DNA from: Pseudorasbora parva
Lineage: Eukaryota; Chordata; Actinopteri; Cypriniformes; Gobionidae
Direction of reading: 5' to 3'
Length of the DNA: 64,000 nt
NCBI RefSeq assembly: GCF_024679245.1
Contig: NC_090176.1
Span: 45,775,086 to 45,839,085 of the forward strand
The first letter of the stretch is position 1; each line of letters opens with the position of its first letter. A program made the translations under genes and the position numbers. Shown here in pieces: positions 40,690-51,590 of the stretch. The notes beneath the pieces are model-generated. The model did no database searches and was not told where the DNA came from. It was given only the letters and a program-made list of their open reading frames with translations.

Positions 40690-40830
40690 GGTAACACTTT
40701 AGAATAATGGTCCATTATTAATAGATATGCAGGAAGTAATGCAGGACTAATAAGTAGCACTACATTAACACTTAAGCTACTACTATTAACTAATATAGAA
40801 ACAAGCTGAACTAATCAGTAAGGGCTACCA
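40690..40830 (+). repeat. 'ggtaacactttag' repeat fragment
   Basis: GGTAACACTTTAGAATAATG and GGTCCATTATTAATAGATAT, a nested fragment of a common fish repeat. Confidence 0.6.
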
Positions 40831-40870
40831 AAACGTATGCCCGTCAGCAGAAATTCTTTCTTTATCTGGT

Positions 40871-41013
<143 letters not shown>

Positions 41014-41429
41014 GGTTGCACTTATATCGACCGATCCTGTGGGCTATGTAATACAGAAATAATATTCCAATCAATCGCGGGTGGATGAGAAATAAATCAT
41101 TGTGTTTGTTTGATGAAGAAGTTTGCGAGCCCTGTGATCAAGAGAATCATTCCTGTTGGCGCTTTCAAAACATTCCTTTCCCTTTATGTGAACTGAACTG
41201 ACAGGGGAGCTGAACCTCATTAAATATGCAAATCTTTTCCAATCCTAGCCGTGGGCATTTACTTCCAAGTCTCCAGTGCGTCACTGTGGCGCGGGGGGGG
41301 GGGGGGGGGGGGGGGGGGTTTAGCAAGGTCTGCAGCGCGAGAGAGAGTCGGGAGACGAGCGGTAAGTGAGTGGGTTGGACGCAAACTATCAACACCTGTT
41401 TCTTGTTCCAGTAATTGGCGCGGAGAGAG

Positions 41430-41436
41430 TATAAAA
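41430..41436 (+). promoter_or_regulatory. LTR TATA box
   Basis: TATAAAA in GAGAGTATAAAACGCC. It lies in the part missing from the right-hand LTR. Confidence 0.6.
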
Positions 41437-41590
41437 CGCCAGGAGGGACGGAAGACAGGGAGAGAGAGCCGGACTGCTGACGTGCGAGCTGACAGGAACC
41501 CGGAAGTCCTGACCCAGAAGTGTTTGACAAAGAAGTCGTCAGAATAAGAGTCACACGTTGTGTGTGTGTGTGTGTTTGAGTTTAAGTACG

Positions 41591-41596
41591 AATAAA
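41591..41596 (+). promoter_or_regulatory. LTR polyadenylation signal
   Basis: AATAAA in CGAATAAAATACG, downstream of the TATA box and a (GT)n tract, as expected at the end of R. Confidence 0.55.
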
Positions 41597-41657
41597 ATAC
41601 GTCAGCAGTCCAGCCGACCCCTGTGTCCTCTTCCTTCCTTCATACGAACTACTACAC

Positions 41658-41675
41658 TCCCGGGTTTCGGCACCA
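41658..41675 (-). other. primer binding site for tRNA-Phe
   Basis: On the minus strand this is TGGTGCCGAAACCCGGGA, the exact complement of the last 18 nt of vertebrate tRNA-Phe including CCA. Eighteen nucleotides is the usual primer length copied before the modified base at tRNA position 58. It forms the loop of a 48-bp perfect hairpin. Confidence 0.85.
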
Positions 41676-41816
41676 GTGTAGTAGTTCGTATGAAGGAAGG
41701 AAGAGGACACAGGGGTCGGCTGGATAGTTTGCGTCCAACCCACTCACTTACCGTTTGTCTCCCGACTCTCTCTCCCGCTGCAGACCTCGCTAAACCATGC
41801 CCCCCCTGCCACAACA
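41676..41816 (-). mobile_element. LTR, reverse orientation, internally deleted
   Basis: Its first 48 bp (41676-41723) are the exact reverse complement of 41610-41657. It then jumps to the U3 end (TAGTTTGCGTCCAACCCACT...), lacking about 220 bp including TATA box and AATAAA. The junction has a 2-3 bp microhomology. It ends GCCACAACA. Confidence 0.85.
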
Positions 41817-42043
41817 GTCACGCCCCCATCAAAACCCAGCGTTCAGGATAGAGCCTCAAAACCAGTGTAGAAAATAGCCTATTACTTATTAGTTATGATG
41901 TTTTTGAATGTAAAAACCACACAAACGTCATTAGTTGACCTCAGACAACCGTATAAAAAAGTGCTCTAAGTGATCCTGGGTGGAATAACTTCTTGTTGAC
42001 TTTCGAAGTGTTGTCAAACAAAACAGAGGCTAGCTAGACCCTC

Positions 42044-42159
42044 CCTCCTCCTCCTCCTCCTCCTCCTCCTCCTCCTCCTCCTCCTCCTCCTCCTCCTCCT
42101 CCTCCTCCTCCTCCTCCTCCTCCTCCTCCTCCTCCTCCTCCTCCTCCTCCTCCTCCTCC
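42044..42159. repeat. (TCC)n microsatellite
   Basis: About 116 bp of TCC. Poly-Arg and poly-Gly frames across it are artefacts. Confidence 0.98.
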
Positions 42160-42661
42160 GTGCTTCCTTGAAACAGTCATGATGGGAAGCCCTTCTGCCA
42201 CCAGAGTTCTCGCCATCTTTCAAAGGCGTTTCCGATGTAAATTCAGGACTTTGCACATTCCTTCTCCCTTTCCCTTTTCGTTGCAAGTTGTCCATCAGAA
42301 TGTCATCTCTTTGGTCTTGTGTCGGCCATATCAAAATCAAATAATCGAACTTCCTTCTTAATACCTTCTCTTTTCTACACACACACACACACACCTTCAT
42401 GTGCACGTGCACTAACCCCAAACCTCCACCCCCAAATCATTCTTGTCGGTTATTGGATGGAGCACTGTTTATTGTTTCTTTGTCCAGACTGCCCAAGTTT
42501 GTTTTTGTTGCCGTTTGTGGAGCGTGTTCTGACTGCGTTTTTTTACAGTGTTCAGGAGACAGGCAGCTAGCGGATAGTGAGAAGATGTTTGCTGTATGTG
42601 ACAAAAAAACAAACAAAAAAAAAATCCCTAAAAAACGCGTGACATGGCTTATAGCACATTT
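42160..42661. other. no recognised feature
   Basis: Slightly GC-richer, with (CA)n at 42377-42392. No exon recognised. Confidence 0.4.
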
Positions 42662-42782
42662 AAAGGGATACTTCACCCAAAAATGACAATAAACCCACCA
42701 TTTAACTTTGTGATTTAAAAGGTAATAAAGACCTTCTGAAGTGAATCGATGGGTTTGTGTCAGAAAAATATCCCTATTTAAC

Positions 42783-43674
<892 letters not shown>

Positions 43675-44019
43675 TTTAAACCTTTATAAAGTAAAATAAA
43701 TCTAGCTTCCATCAGACCACTTTCCATATTCAACTTATAAAGAAAGCGTGACGCCTCTCGCAGTTTAAAACTGCTGACGCTACGTCCAACACCCATTGTT
43801 GCACCAGGTATGTTTTTTTTGTATGTTTAATACAAAAGTCGGTCCGCCTGAAGCTCGATATTTTACTATATAAGTGTTAAATAAGGACATTTTTCTTATA
43901 CAAACCCATTGATTCACTTCAGACGGTCTTTATGAAGTTTACATTTCTATTTTGGGCCTGTTCTTTGCAATTAGTTGCCTTGAGTGAATAGGTCTGAACT
44001 GGAATTATATTTAATAACG

Positions 44020-44039
44020 TTGTGTGTGTGTGTGTGTGT

Positions 44040-44090
<51 letters not shown>

Positions 44091-44120
44091 TGCGTGCATG
44101 CGTGCGTGCGCGTGTGTGTG
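44020..44120. repeat. (GT)n/(GTGC)n compound microsatellite
   Basis: GT units followed by GTGC units and more GT. Confidence 0.97.
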
Positions 44121-44777
44121 TTATATTTTCTAAAAATAAAGTTATGAGGAAGTAGTGGCCCATGTGATTTTTATTTTTGACAAACATTTGGCTGAACTTT
44201 CCTGGGTTATTTTTGCAAAGTAACCAGCAGATTAATGGTAACATATGATACGTATGATAAGTGGACATCTTGTTTACAAAAGTGGACTCTCATCAATTAG
44301 TTATTTGGACAAAAGCAGCATCCCTAATTAAAGATCTCAATGACCTTTCCATGGTATGCAACGGTTTGATAAGTGTGTAAATAAACAGACTGTGCTTCTA
44401 AGTGCAGAATGACACGTAATTGTAGGGTTCAGAAGCTGGAACCGATCAGTTGGCACTGAAAATCTGTAGGTCTGCCCGTCCAGCTGACACGCTGTATGAT
44501 CCTCAACATCAGCCTCTGCTTTTCAAATTGTGGGACATTCAGTGTGTTTTTAAGGAAACCTAAACTTCAAAATTTGGTCCAGAAATGGGAATTGCATGTT
44601 GTTCAGTTCTTCTTTTAGAACTTGGAAGATTATAGCATGGAGTCAATCACTGTCAGTTAGCCATAGCCGTGGACTTTCCCCAAAGCTTCAAAAGTTTCCT
44701 GTCTGGCCAGAAGCAAAGCTCCTCAGGGATATGTTTAGTTTGAAATAAATCCTGTTTACAAGTTATTTGTGGATGAA
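44121..44777. other. no recognised feature
   Basis: Nothing supported. Confidence 0.45.
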
Positions 44778-44922
44778 GAGTTCAGGGAGCAAGAGACTTT
44801 CTTTATTTCTTCATAAGGACCTGCAGCCTCACGTTCTTTGGATGACAGTAGAGTAAAGGATTGGTGACGGCAATGCCAATCTTCAGCACATGCTACATCC
44901 ATTTCCTGGTGAGCTGCAAAAA
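44778..44922 (-). pseudogene. possible exon remnant
   Basis: On the minus strand CATTTTTTTGCAG at about 44925-44913 looks like a splice acceptor. The following frame reads LTRKWM, a stop, then HVLKIGIAVTNPLLYCHPKN and VRLQVLMKK before a stop. The NPLLY motif after a hydrophobic run is reminiscent of the end of TM7 in rhodopsin-like receptors, but the match is too short to call and there is an internal stop. Confidence 0.2.
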
Positions 44923-45200
44923 AATGTATAGGAGCTATGGTCTAGAGACTCGACAGAGAGAGGCTGGAAATCAGGTTGCTCTTGTTGCAAGTGCATGACA
45001 CACATATGATAGACATCTGACCAAGTCTTTACCAGAAAGCCATCTGTAGAGCCAGATTGTAGATGTTCGATTTTAGATACAGATGTGTTTCTCACCTGTG
45101 TATAAATACAATACACATCAAAACTGTATGGAAATATTGAAGAAAACCTATATGGAAATGTTGATGAATGTAGGTATGTTCAATTTTTAATTTAAGGTCA

Positions 45201-45205
<5 letters not shown>
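44923..45205. other. no recognised feature
   Basis: A 77-codon minus-strand frame without motif. Confidence 0.4.
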
Positions 45206-45243
<38 letters not shown>

Positions 45244-45250
45244 TTATTAT
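45206..45250. repeat. (ATT)n microsatellite
   Basis: About 15 ATT units. Confidence 0.95.
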
Positions 45251-45254
45251 AAAG

Positions 45255-45475
45255 GTAACACTTTACAAAAAGATAAGCACTTATTAACATCAGTTTACAA
45301 CATTAGTTCAGCATGAATTAAAATGAAATAAACATGAATTAAAATGAAAAAATCCAGTTAAATACTTTTTAGATGTGAGTAGTGTTCATTTAATTTTCAT
45401 TTAATTTTTAAGACTAATACATTATTAAAATTATGTTTGTTAATAGTATTTAATGGAATTGAGATTACAATGAAT
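45255..45475 (+). repeat. 'ggtaacactttac' dispersed repeat
   Basis: GGTAACACTTTACAAAAAGA, CAACATTAGTTCAGCATGAA and ATACATTATTAAAATTATGT are pieces of a common fish repeat rich in TTAGTTAA-like motifs. Confidence 0.65.
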
Positions 45476-45810
45476 AGTTTAGTTATTCCACAACCGGGTG
45501 CTGCAACTCCGAAAAGTCACAATCTTTTTTAAGTTTTAAGCGTGTCTTAAGTACTGACAGCAACAGAGTATTCAGTGACCATAGAGGCCTGTTGGTCTGA
45601 CTGTAAGAGAGAAGATCAGATAAGCGGTTTGGTGCCAAACCTATCAAGGACTTATAAAGAAACAATAATACCTTAAACTAGATTCTATGCTTAATGGGAA
45701 GCCAATGCTGGACCAACTGGAGACGAAGCATTTGACCGACCCATAAGAACAATGAGTTGCAGCATTGCAATCTTGATAAAAATAAATGCATGGCTAATAG
45801 TTCCCAAGTC

Positions 45811-45812
45811 CA

Positions 45813-45907
<95 letters not shown>

Positions 45908-45909
45908 AT
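45811..45909. repeat. (AAAT)n microsatellite
   Basis: About 25 units of AAAT inside the LINE. Confidence 0.98.
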
Positions 45910-46507
45910 TTGGGCAATAATTCTAAGATGGAAAAAAAAATCTGATTTAAATTGTTTATTTGCTTAAATCAAATTCAAGTGCCAGGTCAAAAATGACTAC
46001 CAAATGTCTTGCATAAGTGACAGTGTTAGTTATAGGACTCAAGTTTTTTAAAAGAATGCTGGCACATTCAGGACACTTCAGTCTTGGAGTCATTTAATTG
46101 AAGAAAGTTTTCCACCATCCAACTTTTAACTTCACTCAAACAATCAAACAATGATTGGAGAGATATGTTCTCATCTGTTTGTTTTGTTTTTTATTTAAAA
46201 AAAAAACAGATAACGCTGTATGTCGTCTGTATAACAATGATATAAAATCTCATGCTTATGAAAAATATTGTCTAATGGAAGTAGATAGAGGCAGAACAAA
46301 ACAGGGCCTAAGACAGAGCCCTGTGGTACACCACATTTACATGCAGCAAAGGAGGAGGTGAAGTTTTTAATTGCTACAGAAAAAGTTCTCCCCTTAACAA
46401 CCAGTTTGTTCCCTTAATACTGCTTAAGACATTTCAGTAAAATAGAGTGATAGATGGTGTTGAAGGCTCCGCTTACATCCAACCAATTTTAATGACAGAT
46501 CATTTAA

Positions 46508-47212
46508 AGGGTTACTTCAGCGATTAGCATATGGCTTTGTATCAGTAGAAACCCTGGAGTATATTCAAATGATTGTGCTTTCCCCCCTCACTTCCCCCTG
46601 AGACAAGAGATTTATGCATTTTATTTCAAGAAAAATTCCTCCTATGATGCAAATTGACGATTTTTGCATCATAGGAGGAATGTTTGGCCAAAGGCTAAAG
46701 ACTACAGCCAGCAGAGGGAGCCATTTCCGCATGTTTTGAATCCGCGCATGGGGGATGGAGATTACACTCAGCTTGCAGGGAGAGCTCAGCTGGCAGCTGC
46801 AGGCACTCATTTAAACGGAGCTATGTTGAGCAATGTAAGTCTTTTAACTTCTCAAATTAATTTCTATGAAAGTTAAGCTTGTAAAGGCATGAACTGAACT
46901 CGTGTTGTGAATGTATGCCGCAAGTGTAGCCGCGATTACCTCAGCTCTCATCACTCGTACAGTTAGTGCTCAGTGCTGTGATACTCACGCAGTGACTCAC
47001 TCATTATATTGAACACACACGTTCAGTTTTTAATTGTAGTGTCTTCAACTCAGTCACAGTAATCAAGTTGGTGGCGTTGGGAATGGCCTCACAGGGCAGC
47101 GAAGTCTTTTCTCAGTCTAGAAGACACCAAATTCAAAAATAATTTCACATTTCTACTGCATTGATGACCCAGTTTAAATACAGATTCATCTTCCCAGCGC
47201 TGAAGTACCCCT
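46508..47212 (+). mobile_element. TTAA-type element nested in the LINE
   Basis: Left end AGGGTTACTTCAGCG, right end CGCTGAAGTACCCCT, each flanked by TTAA (46504-46507 and 47213-47216). Removing it with one TTAA restores a continuous LINE reading frame (..KVLND..). 705 bp, non-coding, with a 19-bp perfect hairpin inside. The TIR start AGGG and the TTAA target match the other TTAA-type elements in this window. Confidence 0.92.
46635..46681. repeat. perfect 19-bp hairpin
   Basis: ATTCCTCCTATGATGCAAA (46635-46653) is the exact reverse complement of 46663-46681, with a 9-nt loop. Confidence 0.95.
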
Positions 47213-47290
47213 TTAACACTTTCAAAGGAGCAGATTCTGTTCTGTACTGTAATCTCAGTTGTTGTTTTCAATATTGTTAAGGTTAATAAA

Positions 47291-48832
47291 TAATACAACA
47301 GATGTATTCCTCCTTTGTTAATTAATGCCAGTCAATACTTGAATTAATGTTAACTAATGGGGCCTCATTGTAGTGTTACAAAATAGTTTTACTGTGTTAC
47401 AACTTTGTTTGGATATGGCATATTTGACTTTACTTGAAAATGATTGTGACAGCGAGGGTAAAAAAAAAAAACAGTATGAAAATTTAGCATGAGAACTTTT
47501 TCTGCACATTTACATAAGAACACTTATTACTAGAGAAGGAAACCTATTGTTTCACTGTCTCATGTATGTTGTGTTTAGTTTTTATGTACGTTTGTGCCTT
47601 TATTTTGTGTATAAAACACCTTGAGCCAGGAACAGTTATTATTATAAAAAAATTACTCTAGACATTATTAGTAAAGTAGACATTCTCCTTGTAAGATTAT
47701 AACAAATGACAGGCTTGCATTTCAAACAGCATGTGCAGTATGTGTTGTGCATTGGGATGGAATTATGAGGTTACCATGCTGAAATATATTAAGCAAGTAA
47801 TGTCCTATCCAGTAAAGTCATATATCTTAGCTGAAAGGATTGCAACACAATACAAGCCTTTTTCCAACCACTCATATGGTGTACTGCTTGTACGGGTGAG
47901 TTATCTATCAAAGTGCTTGGCAGACTCTTCAGCGAACAAATGTCTTATAGAAAAGCACAGTTGCAAACCTAGGGAGGTAAATCTGTCAACTGTTAGGAGG
48001 TGTGATCTTGTTGTGAGGAATTTTTCACTATTTCCAAATTCACATAGATCAGCGCCAGGTGAACAACTGGCTAATCAGTTCCACATTAAAAGTGTCCAAA
48101 ACTGGACTTGTTACACTAGTGTACTTGTTTACAGTAAGGAGGACAGACTTTGCATGCAATATATATATATATATAAAAGTAATAATTTCTAAAATATGCA
48201 GTACATTGTGTCCTGCTCTTCAAACAGAAAACTAGTCTTTAAATAAAATAATTAGGGATAAATATGTGGTCTTTACATTGTACGTTTGCACAGTTTTTTT
48301 TATGTTTTAGCTGTACGTTTGTGGCTGACCTTAAATACAGTTTCAGGATTTCAAGCTCCTCCATTCCTGTTTTAAATCTGGTACTTTTAGCAGCACCATC
48401 ACTACTAAAATACTACACAATGGCCGTGTTTGAGTGTGATGGAGGGTGATTTACTCTTTTGAGGAGGCGACCGCAGTGGGAGAAGAGCAAGAATGGAGCA
48501 CATTGAGGCGAAAGTGCTGAATCAGAAGTATCGTGTTTGCATTTGCTTGAAGGAAACTCCAGTGGCTGAATGGCTCCATTGTTTGGTGGCTTTATGACAC
48601 CGGCCATTTAATTTCACCCCGAGCCGAATCTCAGGAGCCATGCGGGTGATGCGGGACGTGATTGGAAGCGATCTCTCCCGGATCCCTTCTCTAGCGACTC
48701 GGAGGCGTTCATTTACCTCCATAGGGGTCGAGTCATAGGAGCAACCCATTTGTGGAACCCAAATAGACATCTTCTTTCACAGCTCTGGAGGGGTATAAGA
48801 GCAGAGACACAGAGATATATGTGTGTGTACAG
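47291..48832. other. no recognised feature; one 153-codon frame
   Basis: A plus-strand frame of 153 codons (47731-48192) is the longest here but has no domain and ends in a short TA run. A GC-richer unique block at 48430-48790 has no supported exon. Confidence 0.35.
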
Positions 48833-48945
48833 TAGGGGTGTAACGGTACACAAATCTGACGGTTCGGTGCGTACCTCGGTTTTGAAGTCATGATTCGGTA
48901 CAGCAGTTTTACAAAATGGCTTTTTATTTATTTTTATTCAACAAT

Positions 48946-48954
<9 letters not shown>

Positions 48955-49033
<79 letters not shown>
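48955..49033. repeat. (TA)n microsatellite
   Basis: About 80 bp of TA near the left end of the hAT. Confidence 0.98.
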
Positions 49034-49036
<3 letters not shown>

Positions 49037-49667
49037 GTGACTGTCCTTGAATTAATTCAGTTATAACTAAAAGTTTCTTCAAAGATAATTCTGTTTATAT
49101 AGGGAGTCCTTACTTAGGCTACACATTGTAATATTAAAGGTTAACAACAGAGCCCAACTATTAGCCTCAATTCAGTTATTTATTTTTAGATATAATAATA
49201 CACTCTCATAAGCTTCACATAAGGCAGATTTTGCAATAACTTCTAAATCTAATTATATATTTTCCACCAATTCATTGTTGAAATATAATCATTTATACGC
49301 GGCTGTCATATCATGACAGATTTATGTAAACATACATTAAATAATCGAGACATCACTTACAGATTAAGTAGAATATAATGAATATAGGCTTAAATAGTGG
49401 ATATATTTAGCAAAAGAGTTAGTTTCTCTTGTGAACTAACAGCTGTGGACACTGAATGACTTCTGAGGTAAATGTGATGCTATAGGCTGAAGGACATTGC
49501 AAGCTGTTTTGTCTTTCCGCGGTTGAAACACGTTCACTCACGCACCGCGCCGCCGTTTGAACTGACGTGCTTATAGTACTTTGATCAGTCACGTCACATT
49601 AAAGAGCATCAAAACTGCATTTATCATTTGAAATTTGTAATAAAATGGACTGAATACTTAATTCAGT

Positions 49668-50974
49668 AATTCCTCAAATAAAGACTGAGGCCTTTATTTA
49701 CCTGAACTGCTGATGGGAACTGGCTTTTATTTGAAGCAGGCTTTTATTAGGGGCAGGCCTGTATTTCTAATCTGTTTGAAATATAATTGCTTTATGTAAA
49801 CCGTTTTTAATTTAAAGTGATCGTTCCACTGGACAAATATCATTGAATTTTTTTAAGAAACATTTGCAAAAATGTCACAATACAATAAAATAATACACAT
49901 TTTTTGTAACTCCGCGCGCAGCTCCGCATCTGAAGATGAACGAATTCTCGGCGAATCTAGCCGAGCTTGACGTCTCATCACACCGGCCCCCAGTTTGTAC
50001 ATTAGGTGCTTATATTTACTGAATGAGCCTACAAAAGCAGAAATAAGCCATTTTAAATAAAGATCCAGGTTTAAGCAAATCAATAAATAAATCACGACAC
50101 TAAAGGTTAGTGAAATTAGGAAATATTTAAGAGATCGTTAATTTAGTGCATATTTTGTTCTCATGTCACAAGTAATAATATCAAGGTTTACTGAATTTTA
50201 CACGATTATATTTTGGTGAAATGTACTAAAAAAAAATATCATCACCTGACACGTTAGCCCACTTCTTCTCGACGCGTTGGTTTATAGAACAATTACTCCG
50301 AATCGCCCTGTCGTTTCAAAGAATAGCACAACAGCTCGTCCGTTTGGGGAGGAGGCGCGCGCAGTCAGCGGAGGCTCGCGCAGCGGAGACAGGCGAAAAT
50401 ATAAACAAGACGTGAGACGCGGAGCTGAGCTTCGAGGCTTGGGTGCGACACCATTAAGATATAAAAGACACGAGAGGCTAATATTAGGTGCGTCTTAATC
50501 AGCTCCCTAGTTCAGTAGTCAGGGTATGATCAGGACATACCTCTCAGTCAATGGACTGACTCCCTGATCAGTGCCCTGACTACTGACGGAGCAGATTGAG
50601 ACGCACGCATTGTGATCGATATCGGTATTTGTAGCCTGCCTGACACGGCATTTTCACAGACGTCGCATCTCTCATAGACTACAGTCGCCTATTTAAAATG
50701 GCACATGCATCCATTATATTCTCAATTTAATTTACAAAGCAATCCCTGTAAAGTTTTTAGGTTAACTATAGAAGAGACCAGGATTAGTGTGTCGCACTGG
50801 CATGACTCGCATTGGGGCGCGTGGCATCAGGATGGTTTCGCATTAAATTAACGGCATTTAGGAGATTATCCACACCTTTTCCCCCGGCCTTTATTTGCTC
50901 GTGCTGACCACGCCCTCGGCCACTATCAGAGGGCCGGCGTTTAATTGACTACAGGCTTATATTTGAGGAAATAC
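49668..50974. mobile_element. nested element with ATTCCTCAAATA ends
   Basis: The left ATTCCTCAAATAAAGACTGA pairs with the right TATATTTGAGGAAAT (inverted). Adjacent blocks of GGCCTTTATTT occur on both sides (about 49688 and 50886). About 1.3 kb. No coding motif. Confidence 0.65.
50488..50606. mobile_element. 119-bp MITE
   Basis: GTGCGTCTTAATCAGCTCCC at the left and GAGCAGATTGAGACGCAC at the right are inverted. Inner arms CAGTAGTCAGGG / CCCTGACTACTG and TGATCAG motifs make the whole sequence palindromic. It sits within the element at 49668-50974. Confidence 0.85.
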
Positions 50975-51251
50975 GGTATGTCCGTGTAGGTATGATCCAT
51001 GCTTAAAACAAGCCGACTGTTAGCTATTAAAGATTGCATTCGGAAGCGTTTGTTACACACGTGCTCCGAATTGAAAGCCCTGTAACCAAACGGTATGGTA
51101 CGAATACGTGTACCGTTACACCCCTAATGTACAGTATAGTTTGCTTGTTCAGCGGTAAAAGCAATTAAAGGGTAAATTCATACTAAGTGATGTAATGGTC
51201 ATGGTTCTCCCACAATTTAAGGCCATCTGCAGATGCTGTGCACTTGATAGT

Positions 51252-51253
<2 letters not shown>

Positions 51254-51306
<53 letters not shown>
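51254..51306. repeat. (TC)n microsatellite
   Basis: About 26 TC units. Confidence 0.97.
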
Positions 51307-51310
<4 letters not shown>

Positions 51311-51590
51311 ACACACATGCTAAAACGTAAAGAAAAATGAATATGTTTAAGGAAGTGTTTCTATAAAAGAGCACCAAGGACAATCCGAAATATACCCTGG
51401 TCAAGCTCAGACACATAAACCTTCTTTAATTATAACTTGATTATTTACACAATGGCAGGAAAATTAGCAGGGTGGAAATAAAGTGCTAAAGTTAGCCATT
51501 GTTCAGCATGGGGTTGAGAGTTAGTTTACACAAAACGTCAGCTTGAAGTTTGGTACACTTTATTTTGATGGTCCACTTTAGACATTTGTT

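Larger units (their letters stand above)
41285..41657 (+). mobile_element. LTR, forward orientation
   Basis: Starts TGTGGCGC followed by 26 G (41293-41318). It contains a TATA box TATAAAA (41430-41436) and a polyadenylation signal AATAAA (41591-41596), about 155 bp apart, which fits a U3-R-U5 layout. It ends ...ACTACTACAC; the final C may be a spacer nucleotide after a CA terminus. Confidence 0.85.
41285..41816. mobile_element. palindromic two-LTR element with tRNA-Phe primer-site core
   Basis: A 532-bp insertion bounded by TG...CA and by identical 5-bp duplications GTCAC (41280-41284, 41817-41821). Copy 2 of the host element shows the empty site with a single GTCAC at 53069-53073. The left part is a complete-looking LTR (373 bp), the right part a shortened LTR in opposite orientation, and the two are joined by 18 nt identical to the 3' end of tRNA-Phe with CCA. 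Both outer ends are therefore the same (U3) LTR end. There is no coding sequence. This is not a standard solo LTR, TRIM or provirus structure. Confidence 0.9.
45480..47290 (-). mobile_element. L2-type LINE with RT motifs, interrupted twice
   Basis: On the minus strand, reverse-transcriptase landmarks are in order. RTESAPLKVLNDL (about 47250-47213, continuing across the inserted element at 46507) is followed by motif A as LDVSGAFNTIYHSIL (46480), the B-region [13 protein letters not shown] (about 46320) and the catalytic box as YTDDIQRYL (46210). Downstream are LSEVKSWMVENFLQLNDSKTEV (46130), HWLPIKHRI (45700) and FKVLLFLYKSLIGLAP (45660). The second Asp of motif A is Asn here and there are stops, so it is dead. 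The endonuclease is missing. It is split by a TTAA-type element and an (AAAT)n array. Confidence 0.9.
48833..51126. mobile_element. hAT-type element, 2.3 kb, with nested elements
   Basis: Left end TAGGGGTGTAACGGTACACA, right end TGTACCGTTACACCCCTA; the 17-18 bp terminal inverted repeat is near perfect. The flanks GTGTACAG (48825-48832) and ATGTACAG (51127-51134) are an 8-bp duplication with one change. The interior has a (TA)n array and an inner fold-back element that holds a further MITE. No transposase frame is recognisable. Confidence 0.9.

Noticed and set aside
41285..41657. Endogenous retrovirus with coding region
   Set aside because: No gag, pol or env sequence is present between or near the LTRs; only LTR and primer-site sequence remains.
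41285..41816. Reading the palindromic LTR element as an ordinary TIR DNA transposon
   Set aside because: TG...CA ends, the 5-bp TSD, TATA plus AATAAA spacing and an exact 18-nt tRNA-Phe primer sequence with CCA together fit LTR retroelement chemistry better.
41251..41851. Frames of 70-98 codons with matching peptides on opposite strands (for example ERVGR..VSEWVGRKLS)
   Set aside because: The matching peptides arise because the two LTRs are inverted copies. They are LTR sequence, not protein genes.
42014..42421. 135-codon frame with a long poly-Arg run
   Set aside because: The Arg run is a (TCC)n microsatellite on the opposite strand; the flanks have no homology I recognise.
45678..45917. 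79-codon frame beginning in FIYLFIYL repeats
   Set aside because: The N-terminal half is the (AAAT)n array; only the C-terminal half is real LINE sequence, annotated as part of the LINE.
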